A stretch of DNA of 64,000 nucleotides from positions 2,666,001 to 2,730,000 of the forward strand of contig CM074139.1 in NCBI GenBank assembly GCA_037178625.1, in the 5' to 3' direction. Position 1 is the stretch's first letter. Each line of letters opens with the position of its first letter. The DNA comes from Skeletonema tropicum (Eukaryota > Bacillariophyta > Thalassiosirophyceae > Thalassiosirales > Thalassiosiraceae). The position numbers and the translations under genes are program-made. Positions 31,852 through 42,748 of this stretch are shown here, piece by piece. The notes under the pieces are model-generated. The model was given only the letters and a program-made list of their open reading frames with translations. It had not been told where the DNA came from and made no database searches.

Positions 31852-32163
31852 ATTAACGGAAATCTTAAAGTACGTCATGGTTGGCCCTCCAGGGGCGAAA
31901 TTATCTACAATTATCTAGAGCAATGTCACAAGTTACTACCCTTCAAGTGTAATTAAGCAAATAACCAACAGTTTTTCCATCACCCCGGAATTAGCAAAGA
32001 GGCAGTGATATGAAATTCCAAACCAAGTAATGGTCTTTTTTCCCAGATCGCACTCCGAGCTGCGACACCTCAAACAGCCAGGATTTGGCACGGGGGAGAC
32101 TCGAACCCAAGACCCCGAACCAGAAGAGAGGCGGTGATACCACTACACCACACCACCTCTCCT
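31852..32163 (-). mobile_element. tRNA-derived SINE, copy 2
   Basis: Reverse orientation. The tRNA-like head is at the right (A-box near 32147, B-box around 32106). Flanked by the 15-bp direct repeat ACATTCATGGAGATG (31837-31851 and 32164-32178). The sense 3' end stops at CCGTTAATT without a T-run. One difference from copy 1 falls in the A-box region (TGGTGTAGTGG). Confidence 0.9.
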
Positions 32164-32278
32164 ACATTCATGGAGATGGAGAGAGGATTGTAGGTCGGTG
32201 TCTCCAATTGAACATACTCATAGACATAAACAGTTTTAGCCAAACTGCAACATAATCAGCAATAATTCTAAGTCTAAG

Positions 32279-32331
32279 GGAGGTGATCCTTGCTCCAGCT
32301 TCAAGGTTCATAGTTTGGCAGGATCACCTCC
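32279..32331. repeat. Conserved hairpin downstream of MATH-BTB gene 1
   Basis: GGAGGTGATCC (32279-32289) pairs with GGATCACCTCC (32321-32331); the second copy at 34987-35037 is the same apart from a 2-nt shorter loop. A third half-site (GGATCACCT) lies at 32377. Confidence 0.75.
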
Positions 32332-33005
32332 GGGCTCGTCAATCGGACAACTTACCTGCCCAAGCTAGTGTGGCAAGGATCACCTACGTCTCTCTTTGAA
32401 GAGTAATTATGCTTGGCTGGTCGATCGTCGGTCAGACAACTTACCTGCCTCATACGATGTTGTATCAGTGACCGCTCGCTAAGGTCTTCGAAACTTTTTT
32501 AGCATTATTCCCGCAATTGAGAGAGTGGGATTGGGATCTGCTGCCCAATCCAAACACATTTCAATGCATAAATACATACATGGGCTGGGCTGGGATTGGC
32601 GTTTGGCGTCGCTCTTGCTTTTTAGGTGAGTGGCACAGCATTTCTGTAGCGCAGATCTTTTGCCCGTGCTAGCTCGACCTGTAAGTACTCCATTCTCTCA
32701 GATAATTTGTTGTATACCTCGAGTATTATGTGGGGCTTTAGGTTAGCGAGTCAATAATTTGTGTGGGGCTTCAGGTTGTACATACTTTGCACTTTCCTTC
32801 TCTTCTCAAGAAAATCCATTCCCGACTGGACCTAAGCGGTACTAGATATTAATTCCTAAGTTCATATGAATTCAGATGTGATCGTGGGTGGGGTCGGTCG
32901 GGGTCGACTTTCGGGTGATGGTGCATGTGATGTGGTTGTGATCAAGTCATCAACTACAAAAATAGATACATTCAAGCCGTTATTGTCCACATTGCAGCGC
33001 CTAAA
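32332..33005. other. Upstream region of MATH-BTB gene 2
   Basis: Contains the 75-bp segment (about 32638-32706) shared with 28822-28895 and the leader shared with gene 1. No gene of its own. Confidence 0.5.
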
Positions 33006-34262
33006 ATGAATAGACCCGGTCAACTTATCCCAGACTCAGATATTACGATAGATGTTGCCCAGCCTCGTGAAGGGTGGAAGTCTTTCCAATTCAAAGTTGT
33101 GCACCTCGCCGAGTATGTGGATCTTACTTCCGAGAGCAATGATTGGCTTGAGACGCCAAAATTTTCCTGCCGAGGACACGAATGGTCATTACGAATTTAT
33201 CCGGGGGGGAATTCTATCGCTACTGCTGGATATTTGTCAGATTTTCTCCATCATGAGGGGAAAGAAGCAGGCACAACTCGTCACAAGTCAAAAGTCGATC
33301 TAAATTTTGAGATCAGGATTCTTGATAAATTTGGAAACACAAGACGAACAAAGAAATTAACCATGCCACACAGGAACTTTGAATCATCCCGAACGAGCAT
33401 CCCCGCTAGTTTGGGTAACAGAAATTTTATGAAACTCACTGATATCTTGGATGAATCCCAAAACTTCTTGGAGCAAGGGCAGAGCTCATTGACATTCGCT
33501 GTCTCCATGAAAGAGCTGCCAGCTGCTGCATTTATCCCAAAAAATCCGTTTCAGGATATGATGCAAAGTAAATTCCTTGATGAAGAATCATCTGATGTAT
33601 GCTTTGAGGTTAGTACAGCAGTGGAACCGAACGAAAATAATACAAGGAGGACAAGGTCAAGGTCATTGATTCTATTTCATGCTCATCGTTTCATTTTGAA
33701 AATCTGTGCTCCAATGCTTGCTGAACTATTCGGGGAGGAATCTGCAGCAGTCACGATAAATGATATCAAGGCGGATGTTTTCCACCAAATGCTGTGGTAT
33801 GTCTATGGGGGGACTGTCCCAGAAAGACTCATGAAGGAATACGCCAAGGACATCATCGACGCTGCTGACAAGTTTTCCATTGTGAATCTGAAGTTGGAGG
33901 CAGAAGCAGCGTACGTCGAGTCCACAACAATCACCGCTGATAATGTGATGGACAATCTATTATATGCGGATGCAAAAAACCTCGCCGTATTGAAGGAGGC
34001 GGCCATGGATTTCCTTGCTGCTCGTGGTGGAGAAGTGATTGGTAACGTTTCGTTTGCCCAGTTTCCTCCGCAGCTGGTGAGGGATCTCTTAGTTGCTACG
34101 ACACGCAGGAACGAGGGTGATACTGGAAATGGCAATAACTTCACCACGATGCGTGTGAGTGAACTTAGGAGGAAGCTTCATGAGAAAGGGTTGGGAATGA
34201 ATATTGATGGTTCTCGTGAAACGATGATTGAAGCTCTCCGAAATAGTGCTGCAGGGAACTAA
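33006..34262 (+). CDS. MATH-BTB protein with C-terminal SAP-like motif, copy 2
   Basis: 418 residues, single exon, starting MNRPGQLI like copy 1. The MATH part (about 22-160) is clearly diverged from copy 1. BTB (ESSDVCFEV; LFHAHRFILKICAPMLAELFG; VFHQMLWYVYGGTV) and the following helical region are nearly identical to it at DNA level, e.g. around 33840-34030 versus 30735-30930. The C-terminal SAP-like motif (MRVSELRRKLHEKGLGMNIDGSR) is retained. Together with shared flanks this is a recent tandem duplicate about 3.05 kb to the right. Expected role: Cullin-3 substrate adaptor with a different or shifted target, by inference from the diverged MATH. Confidence 0.88.
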   Translation: MNRPGQLIPDSDITIDVAQPREGWKSFQFKVVHLAEYVDLTSESNDWLETPKFSCRGHEWSLRIYPGGNSIATAGYLSDFLHHEGKEAGTTRHKSKVDLNFEIRILDKFGNTRRTKKLTMPHRNFESSRTSIPASLGNRNFMKLTDILDESQNFLEQGQSSLTFAVSMKELPAAAFIPKNPFQDMMQSKFLDEESSDVCFEVSTAVEPNENNTRRTRSRSLILFHAHRFILKICAPMLAELFGEESAAVTINDIKADVFHQMLWYVYGGTVPERLMKEYAKDIIDAADKFSIVNLKLEAEAAYVESTTITADNVMDNLLYADAKNLAVLKEAAMDFLAARGGEVIGNVSFAQFPPQLVRDLLVATTRRNEGDTGNGNNFTTMRVSELRRKLHEKGLGMNIDGSRETMIEALRNSAAGN

Positions 34263-34503
34263 GAGGCTTGTACAGTCTAGATATTGCCACAGTTGATAAT
34301 CATATCTGTTTTGAGCAAATATTGTATTATTTACATAATAACCTACTCAATGGTTTCATCAATCAAGAATTATTTCTGAGAGCTTCCCTCGCTCTCTCGA
34401 CCCACTAAATTCAATCCCTTTTCATCTAGAGTCACTTTTCAGCTCGCATGCACAGTGGGGGATACAAAATTGTCACCGTATCTCCTTTCTGTGCACAGTT
34501 GAC

Positions 34504-34829
34504 AAAAAAAAAAAAAAATTAACGGAAATCTTAAAGTACGTCATGGTTGGCCCTCCAGGGGCGAAATTATCTACAATTATCTAGAGCAATGTCACAAGTT
34601 ACTACCCTTCGAGTGTAATTAAGCAAATAACCAACAGTTTTTCCATCACCCCGGAATTAGCAAAGAGGCAGTGATATGAAATTCCAAAACCAAGTAATGG
34701 TCTTTTTTCCCAGATCGCACTCCGAGCTGCGACACCTCAAACAGCCAGGATTTGGCACGGGGGAGACTCGAACCCAAGACCCCGAACCAGAAGAGAGGCG
34801 GTGATACCACTACACCACACCACCTCTCA
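34504..34829 (-). mobile_element. tRNA-derived SINE, copy 3, with 15-nt T-tract
   Basis: Reverse orientation. On the plus strand it begins with 15 A (sense: 15 T at the 3' end) followed by TTAACGG, and ends at the tRNA-like head near 34829. Flanked by the 19-bp direct repeat CTTTCTGTGCACAGTTGAC (34485-34503 and 34830-34848). Confidence 0.92.
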
Positions 34830-34986
34830 CTTTCTGTGCACAGTTGACAGTCCCCAGTTGACAGACAGAGGTATTGTAATAGTAAGGATATCTATCTAAA
34901 TTGTTGGAGAGAGTAAGTACGGCGGTGTCTCCAATGGACTTAAACAGTTTAAGCCAAAATGCAAGATAATCAGCAATAATTCTAAG

Positions 34987-35037
34987 GGAGGTGATCCTTG
35001 CCAGCTTCAAGGTTCATAATTTGGCAGGATCACCTCC
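34987..35037. repeat. Conserved hairpin downstream of MATH-BTB gene 2
   Basis: Second copy of the GGAGGTGATCC / GGATCACCTCC hairpin, about 0.7 kb past the gene stop. It is part of the segmental duplication that also holds GTCGATCGTCGGTCAGA and ACCTGCCTCA.ACG words. Confidence 0.75.
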
Positions 35038-35528
35038 GTCTCTCTTTGAAGAGCACATGATACTGGGCTAGTCGATCGTCGGTCAGAAACTAACCTGCCT
35101 CACACGTTGTTTTACGGGGCTTACGGTGACCGATAACATGTATGACACATTGACAGCGTTGGATCGACACAATCCAAACACATTTCAATGCATCAGTACA
35201 TGGGATAGGATAGGAGCGTCGCTCCCTTTGGATTTGTTGTTTTGAATTTAGGGCTGTTGGTGTTGGTCGATCGGTGAGTACAACGCTGTACCAGTCCAAA
35301 ACTAATCTGTCCCGTTATGTGAGAGTCTGTCCCGTTGATATGAGATGAATTCCCGGAGGCCGTTCTGAGCGGCTTCTTGGTCGATTTGGATGAAACCAAG
35401 CAAGAGCATGTCGGCCACGGTGATAGATAGTAGATAGTAGAGATTACAGATCTGCATATACGGTTGGGTTGGGATACCTGTCGCTTTGATAGGTCGGGCT
35501 TTTTAGGTTATTTCTGTGCTACGGTAAA

Positions 35529-36899
35529 CTACGTATCACTGGTATTGTAAACAAGAAAAGTATCTGTAGATGGCTGAGAAGACTCTTGAGTCGACTGAGA
35601 GCTACTTCTTTGTGAAATAGATCTGCCACCTGTACTGTGTAATAAATATGAAATTTGGTCATCATTGAGCGATGATGTGGTGGTCGGGCCATTGTTGCTC
35701 TCATAGAGTGCTTGAATGGCAGCTAGTCCTGCTGAGCCGTTTGCCTTGCAAATCGTTCTCCCGAATATTTGTGTGTAATAGGTGCTTGGGTCAGGGCTTT
35801 TGTAGGATCCCCCGTAGTGATAGTTTCGTTGTTTTGATTTCCAAATTGAGTCGGCTCGTTCTAGGATGTTTGATGGGGTTCTAGTGAATGCTTGGTGAGC
35901 CATTTTGGAGGCGTTTGGGAATTTGGACTTGTCGATATTGTGGAGTGTTTTGTGGTCGCCATTTGGAGGTGTGCCATATAGGAAGTAGTTTATTGTGGGT
36001 CCGAAGAGGCCTAGTGGGCTGATGGCGAAAGGGAGTAGTTGCATGTTATCTGAGTAAAGTTCTCCGATGATTTATTCTCCGGTGAGTGTTATTTGTGATG
36101 AGCTGTCGGTGCGTGATGCATTTGAACCTCTGCCTCTTTGAAACTTGCTCTTCTCTGCCGAGAGAAGTGACGCGACGATATTGTTTGATTTAGCGTTACT
36201 TCCACCTCGGGATGGAGAAGGGCAAGTGTCAGAGTTGCATGTGATCATGTCAAATCCAATTTTTGATAGTTTGCATCTGAAGTGGCTCTCGTTTGAGACT
36301 ATTGGGAGGTTGAAATGGGTGTCGAATGGTTTAATGTTGGATTTTTTGATGCTGCGGACTAGGCCTGTAGTTTCTTTACAGATTTTTCGGTCTGTGAGTT
36401 GGATGAAGGGAATGAGTGTTTCCATCTCCTTGTGCCACATATCTCTCCATTTGTTGTGCATCTTCGTTTTAAATTGTTTGCTGAGGTGGCTGCATTGGCA
36501 TTGATATAGATGGTCTCCTTTTGTGTCGAAGTCTTGTTTGCAGAAGGGGCATTTGAGTTGTTCTGTTGTTTCCCAGATGTTCATACGTAAACAGCGGAGG
36601 AGGTTGGATCTGAAAAGGCGGTTGTCTTGTCTATTTTCTTCATCGCTTCTTGGAAGGTCCAAAAGTCCTTGTCCCATCTTGCCGTCGATGATTTCTGCGA
36701 TGTTGTGTGTGCTGTCGTTTGGAAGGTAATTGATCATTTTTCCACTTAGGCGAGAGGATGCTTCCTTGTTGATAATATCATGGCATTTTTGTAGTGGTGT
36801 ATTATTGATGAAGGTTGATATTCCTTGAGCTGTATCATCTCCGGTGCAAATTTGTTGAAGATTTGGAAGGTGGTAGATGGATTTGATGATACTATCCAA
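35529..36899 (-). pseudogene. Retroelement RT C-terminal remnant (zinc-knuckle tail), in-frame stop
   Basis: Two open stretches (36899-36072 and 36044-35529) are in the same frame, separated by a single in-frame TAA nine codons before the next Met. The first contains a Cys/His motif CPFCKQDFDTKGDHLYQC, the kind found after the RT domain in stramenopile retroelements. The second has PFAISPLGLFGPTINYFLYG, which resembles the conserved end of the same proteins. No RT catalytic YxDD box is present, so the element is 5'-truncated near 36900. Family assignment is from memory of such tails and is moderate. Confidence 0.55.
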
Positions 36900-37775
36900 T
36901 ATTTTTGTAGAGTTGGGTCACGTTCCATCACGGGAAAAAAGTTGGGACAAGGAAATTTTTCAGATCGGGTGGATGGAATCACGGGTGCAAATGGAACAAA
37001 AAAATGAAAAATTGTTATGTTATTGCTTGTTATCAGTTAAATAGGCCATTTCGCGTTAGATATACCTTTTACAATGCTCTGCATGGCCAATAAGTCCCCC
37101 GCAACTCTCCCACTACCCCATTTATTCAATTCAATGCACTCAAAAGATCAACAAGTGGTCATGCTGGCCAATATCCATGTCGTCATCCTTCAATGGAGGA
37201 AGGTAGGCAACCACTAGCGACAATCCAGTCAACTCTTCATAGTACATGTGGAGAAGGCGGTTATTTTCAGGAGTGTACATGATTCGTGCAGCAAGTTCTG
37301 TGTCCATTCTGGCCCTCCTGATGGATAGAGCTAGAGCGGCAGATGACCACCATGGGGAAGCCATCGGAGGCAGAGCAAGTGGCAGATGTGCATCATGTTT
37401 TTGATCGGAAGACTTGCCCGAGTGAGGGTCTTCAAGTATTCATGTATGCACGTGGTAAGGAGAGTCAGTTTCAATAGGTTATGGGTCCTCACGGGTCTTC
37501 ACGTGATGAAGGGTCGCGTGATTGGATATCACGGATCACGTGACTCACGTGAATACTCACACGTCGTGACCCAACTCTATATTTTTGGGTGATTTTTTAA
37601 TATCTTACATTTTAGGAAATATTTTGGCGCCAACAACTGACACTTCTCACACACCTCTCTCCCTCTAGATTTACCATGTTGATGGAGTTCATAGGCGTCG
37701 ATCAACAGAGCAGCCACAAGGCATTATTGTCCTCCACTAGAGTGTAAAGAGACTCATAATATCAGAATTGATAGC
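36900..37775. other. Intergenic region with repeated CACGTG-like words
   Basis: A 74-codon minus-strand open frame (37364-37140) has no recognised family. Between 37490 and 37570 the words TCACGTGA, CACGTGACTCACGTGA and CACGGATCACGTG cluster (E-box-like CACGTG three times) about 200-280 bp upstream of MATH-BTB gene 3. They may be regulatory. Confidence 0.4.
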
Positions 37776-39053
37776 ATGCCGGTCCTTCATTCCCGTATGC
37801 ACAACACAATTGACGTGGGACACCCACCGTCACCGCCCTATGAATCAATGTACCAGAGTATTCAGATCCATTACCACGGATTCGCCTACCTTCCTCATGC
37901 AAGGGGCCGTGAAATCAAATCGCCGAGATTTTTCTTGAACGGACGCCAGTGGGAACTCGGCATCTATCCGGGGGGTGAGTTACACACTCGGCATACTCCC
38001 CGCTCCTCAACTTATCTGGCAGTTCGCCTCCGGCTCTGCTCAGTTGGGCGTGTCACGGCTTCGTTTGATGTGAAAATCCTCAATAAGTTCGGTGCCACGG
38101 AACGCAGTATGCACTCCCCATTAACAGATTGGAACTCTGACATGGTTACAGAGTGGAGTTGGTCTGAGGTGACAAGGCGCTCCAGAATCTTGGACGAACA
38201 GTTTGGAATTCTTGATGATGATGGCACGTTAGCTATCGTTGTCACCACAAAGGAAGATGCAGCTGCGGCGTTTGTTCCTGACAATCCTATACTCAAAATG
38301 ATGAAAAATATTTTTAATGATGAAAGTACGGCCGATGTTCGTTTCGATGTTTGCTTTCCTTTGGAAGAAGACGACGACAATGATGATGGAACCAAGAGGG
38401 CAAAATCATCAACTCAATTATACGCTCACCGATCAATTTTGCGCGGATGCGCTCCCATGCTTGCAGCTCTCTTCGATGTGGAGGATACTGACAGTATGAT
38501 AACTGCTCATATTAGTGATGTAAAACCAGACATCTTCCATCACTTGCTTTCCTATGTGTACGGAGTGAGCGTTCCAAAGGAAGAACTCAAGACTCATGCC
38601 AAGGATATCATCGATGCTGCAGACAAGTATTCCATCGTCAATCTCAAGCTGGAAGCTGAAGCAGTCTACTTGAACTCGACGAAATTTACATTTGATAACG
38701 CTATGGACAACTTGTTGTATGCGGATGCCAAAAATTGTGCGTTACTCAAGGAAATAGTGCTAGACTTCTTGGCAGAGAATAGCACGGAGGCAATCAACAA
38801 GATCTCATTCTCTGACTTCCCAGGAAGTGTGGTCAAAGATCTCATGGTTGCTTTTGATCGGAGCAAGAGGCGCATACTCAAAGATTATCGCTCGGACTCT
38901 GAAGAAGATGATGAAGAAGATGATGGAGAAGATTATTGTTTGATGCGTGTAAGTCAGTTGAGGAGAAAGTTGAATGCAAAAGGATTGGATGTTGACGGGT
39001 CTCGTGAAGCAATGATCGAAGCTCTCAACAATCCAGAAGGGTCTGTATCATAA
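37776..39053 (+). CDS. MATH-BTB protein with C-terminal SAP-like motif, copy 3
   Basis: 425 residues, single exon. The N-terminus is diverged (MPVLHSRMHNTIDVG) and Met8 is another possible start. MATH (IHYHGFAYL; SPRFFLNGRQWELGIYPGGE; FDVKILNKFG) is followed by BTB (STADVRFDVCF; YAHRSILRGCAPMLAALF; IFHHLLSYVYG) with a Glu/Asp-rich insertion in the first BTB loop. The BACK-like segment AKDIIDAADKYSIVNLKLEA comes next, then an acidic linker (SDSEEDDEEDDGEDY) and the SAP-like MRVSQLRRKLNAKGLDVDG. It is more diverged than copies 1 and 2 but has the same four-part layout. Probable Cullin-3 adaptor; target unknown. Confidence 0.87.
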   Translation: MPVLHSRMHNTIDVGHPPSPPYESMYQSIQIHYHGFAYLPHARGREIKSPRFFLNGRQWELGIYPGGELHTRHTPRSSTYLAVRLRLCSVGRVTASFDVKILNKFGATERSMHSPLTDWNSDMVTEWSWSEVTRRSRILDEQFGILDDDGTLAIVVTTKEDAAAAFVPDNPILKMMKNIFNDESTADVRFDVCFPLEEDDDNDDGTKRAKSSTQLYAHRSILRGCAPMLAALFDVEDTDSMITAHISDVKPDIFHHLLSYVYGVSVPKEELKTHAKDIIDAADKYSIVNLKLEAEAVYLNSTKFTFDNAMDNLLYADAKNCALLKEIVLDFLAENSTEAINKISFSDFPGSVVKDLMVAFDRSKRRILKDYRSDSEEDDEEDDGEDYCLMRVSQLRRKLNAKGLDVDGSREAMIEALNNPEGSVS

Positions 39054-39549
39054 TATGTAAAGGATGCCACAGCTGAAGAGTAGGTAGGGTGCTGTGTTTG
39101 CATAAATGAGTAGGGGACTCGTTGATGTTGAGAAACTTTAATGCGAGTACTAATCATGTCTTCACTGTCTAAAGTAACGGTGAATGGTCTATACAATGGA
39201 CTTACTCGCTTACAAACTTCCACGGGCCTAACATCATCCCACTGTGTTAGACAAGTCAGAAGGCGGCCAAACAGATCAGCCAGAGGAATTAATCTTAATT
39301 TTCTCCCCAATAAAGCAGAATTGACAGCGCCGGCACCTTGTAGTCACCCCACAAATCTCATTTGCTTTCACACTCTCTGCATTCCTCCTCTGCATTTAGA
39401 TAATAGCAATACAATGCAGTCGAAGTCAATCAATGATGGTCACCCTCATCTTCATTTGAAGTAATAAAGAAGGATAATTCTTTCTTGAACACGAGATTTT
39501 CTCGACGATGAAATGAGTCCTTATGCAACAATACTCAGTCAATTCCATG
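39054..39549. other. Intergenic, no supported gene
   Basis: Small open frames on both strands only, without recognised content. Confidence 0.4.
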
Positions 39550-40112
39550 CTAGCTACCGCGCAAAAAAATTGCTCCCTGCAAAAAATTGTTCCAGCGCGC
39601 TCTCACGCACAAAAGTAGCTTACAACCATGTCAGCACACCCCTCCACCATGGCCAATAATAAACATTCGACAAAAAAGGGATCGGGAATGCCAAACTAAA
39701 CACTATCTGAATATAATTATTCCTTGGATGACCTATTTATATCTATTCCTCATTGAGTTATCTTCAATTGTTCCTGTGTGATTTTCAACATTTTTACTAG
39801 TTAAAATCACTAGGTAAAATCGCCTAAACAACCCATCTGACCCATGCTAATTTACCACATTAGGACGAATACAGCAGTTACAATGTTGACCAGTGGCTCT
39901 ATCGACAGCCAATAATGTGTGCTATCACATGACACCTGGTTATTCTAGTGCACAAGTATACCAAGAAACTTACCAGGCTACAGAGTGGATATGTCGACAT
40001 GGTTGCTAGGAATTTTGTGCAGACTCGTGACCAAAGTGCTTGCTAATCACCTTTTTTACTAGCGAACTCGGGACCTAAATGCTCCTGGAGCAATTTTTTG
40101 CGCGGTAGCTAG
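39550..40112. mobile_element. Foldback/MITE-like element A, 563 bp
   Basis: The left end CTAGCTACCGCGCAAAA... (39550-39576) is inverted at 40087-40112 over 26-27 bp, differing by one base in an A/T run. There is no coding capacity. The inner sequence contains GAATGCCAAAC...AATAATTATTCC-like words also found in element B. Confidence 0.8.
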
Positions 40113-40685
40113 TGGTGAAAAAATTGGCGGAACGAAAAAAATTGGCGGAGAATTTTTGCTAGCGGAAAGCTAGTAAAACTCACAAAACACGTCAAAACAA
40201 CCATGTGAGTATACCCACCTAATACAGACTCTTATTAGACCTTAGACAAAAATGTCCTTTAGGAATGCCAAACAGAAGACTATTGAAGAATAATTATTCC
40301 TCGTTTGATATAGTTATAGTTGATTTATGTCGAGTTTTTACTCGACGAATATTGCTAATTTTGGCAGCTCCTCACGCGTTAAAAACACTAACAAAAATCC
40401 TCGCCAGACACAGTATCTGACCAATCGGCAGCTACAGTATGGCGAATACAGCCCACCCACCGGTGGCCAGCGGCTCTATGGAAAGCTGATGATGTGTGCT
40501 ATTAAATAGTCATAGGGTTATTGGGGTATATCCGCTTGCTATTACTTTTATACCCTACTGAAGTGCCGACATGGTTGTTTTGTGAGAGTTCTGCTCTTTC
40601 TCCACTAGCTTTTTCTGTCTTTTACTACGGTTGGCGCCAAATTTTAATTGACGCAAAACTCCGCCAATTATTTTCACCACTAGCA
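40108..40685. mobile_element. Foldback/MITE-like element B, ~578 bp, abutting element A
   Basis: The left end GCTAGTGGTGAAAA(A)AATTGGCGGA (from 40109) is inverted at 40661-40685. Weaker inverted similarity (AAAGCTAGT, CTCACAAAAC) extends inward for about 80 bp. It shares AGGAATGCCAAAC and TAATTATTCCT words with element A and overlaps A's right end at GCTAG. ATG flanks both outer edges of the A+B pair (39547-39549, 40686-40688), possibly a 3-bp duplication. Confidence 0.7.
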
Positions 40686-41705
40686 TGAACATTTCAACTA
40701 CTTGCTACTGCTACTCTGAGCACGGTTTCCCAAATGGCCTGAAAGCGGCCACTTCGATTTTTCTATAAATCGAATGAAATTTTAAAAAAACCTCAAAAAA
40801 ACTTTTTTGACACCCTGTTGCGCGGAAATAACTAGGGCGTTGTTAGCGATAAAGTCCCTTTTTCGGGGCACGTAGGCGACATCAGCACTCAAGGGGCGCC
40901 AGGGCACATAAAAGAATGGGCTGCGTATCGATTTGATTAGGTTATCCCCTATTTGATTTTGGTAGAAGAAAAATCTAGATATGCAATGCAAGAAAGGCTG
41001 TTTTGGGTGGTCCCCTAATAGTAAGTTGTTTGTTCTTCAATCACATCACCCATGAGGCGGGCAGGCCCCCACCTCTGAAAATCCATCAAAATGCCTTCAC
41101 CATGGTGGACTACTAGTAAAAATGAGGTCAATGAATATGCTTCTATTAGGCTAATAATCGACATTCCCCTCCCCTATTGTGGCATAGGATCTCCGAACCG
41201 CCGTTTATTTTCCTAATTGGGCATCGTCTGTTGTGAAAATGACTATGAACATAACCATCATCGTCGAGTTGGTCGGATGATGCAATTATATTCCCACCAT
41301 GTCAACGACAACACCATCGCCGTCGACGAACACCGAACAACTCCGCCGAACCGACATCAAAAATAATATCCACTATTGGTGAAATATTCTGCTCTATGAT
41401 GCTTGTTATTTATTAATGGCGGCCGTTTTACAGTGACAAGTAATGGTGCAAAAACAATGTGTGGGTGTTGGGATCAATATTATTTCTACAGCCCATGTTG
41501 ACGCATCCCAGCAACAACTAATGACTGGTTCTTCATTACTTAGTATTGGACAGTAGTGAATCTGCGTTGGTGCCTCGAAGAGGGGGGGGGGGTGTTAATT
41601 GCAGTGGGTATTCCGTAAAACTAATTTTGAACACAAGATACTACTTAGAGAGAGGGTGAGTTCAAGAGTGTACATGACGCAATGCCACTTGTGTTATTGT
41701 AATCA
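40686..41705. other. Intergenic, no supported gene
   Basis: AT-rich, with a G-run of about 12 at 41582-41593. No repeat or gene recognised. Confidence 0.4.
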
Positions 41706-42625
41706 CTAACTTGTTTTCAATCTTTTAACATCAATTTGAGCATTGGGGTGTGGTGCTGCTGGTCTCTTCGTATCGTTGCTCGTCTTCGACCCTGCGGGAT
41801 TTGGGGTTGCCTCTCGCTTGGTCTCTCTGCTCTTCTTGTTCTTGTCGACGCCTGCTGGAGCGGGATGCGGTGTTGCTGGTCTCTTATTTTCGTTGCTGAG
41901 CTTCCTCTCAACGCCTGCGGGATGTGGGGTTGCCGGTTGTTTGGTCTCTTTGCTCTTCTTGTTCTTGTCCACGCATGCTTTCAAATTTGATCGCGGAGAC
42001 ATGTCATGCTTTTGACAATGTTGTTCCTTCCACCGACGAAATACAACTGCAAACCTAGAGTGGATCATCTTCCGAAGAATAATTTGGTACACTTCCTCTA
42101 TCGCATCTTGCCGGAAATTCATCGAGGGGGACTGACACAATGATACAAATTTGGAGTGGATGGATGAGTTGTGCATCACAAGATGTTTTCCATCCTTGAA
42201 ACAAGAACGAAGGTTTTGTTTCATACGTTCCTGTGTAAATAATGTTGACGGAAGGTGGTGGTGTCTTTATCATCGGCGGCGGCATCAGTTTGGATAGTGT
42301 TGTTGCTAAAGTAATGACACATTCTTGACCAAATCAGTAACGTTATGTCACCGAAGTGCGCTTTGGTGCCCTCTGGCGATATGTAGACAAATCGGTGCTG
42401 TTTGTAGGGCATAGGAGCACCTACATCTCGACCAAATTCAAAGTGCATATTCCCCGGGGATGCTTCATTTCTGTAAAGTCTCATCACCTCTCTGTCATCC
42501 AGACCCCCATCGGACATGGCTCGGGTGTGACCGCCATATTGACGCACAGACAGGATTGACGTCGGCGAATTACGTGTGCAGTGTTTGATGCTGGCTCGAT
42601 GTGTAAGAGCCGTTGGCATTGTCAT
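41706..42625 (-). CDS. Hypothetical protein(s) with Lys/Pro repeats, two frames
   Basis: Two minus-strand open stretches, 42625-42221 and 42224-41706, are in different frames and adjoin; an intron or a frameshift near 42225 could join them. The first has no recognised domain. The second is basic and carries an imperfect tandem repeat of about 21 residues (KNKKSKETKQPATPHPAG, repeated three to four times). The repeats suggest a disordered, nucleic-acid-binding or chromatin-type tail. I do not recognise the gene, and it may be non-functional. Confidence 0.35.
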
Positions 42626-42748
42626 AAATGTTTGTACAAAGCAAAAGAGAGTGCGTGCGGCAAGCCTGAATTTTGAATTTTGCTACTAGCTAACTGTACG
42701 TACTTCGAATCTACTGTACCTCTCGTACATAGAAGAAGAACAAACGGG

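Noticed and set aside
32321..32331. GGATCACCTCC resembles the 3' end of bacterial 16S rRNA
   Set aside because: It is one arm of a hairpin, occurs without any other rRNA sequence, and the gene set is eukaryotic.
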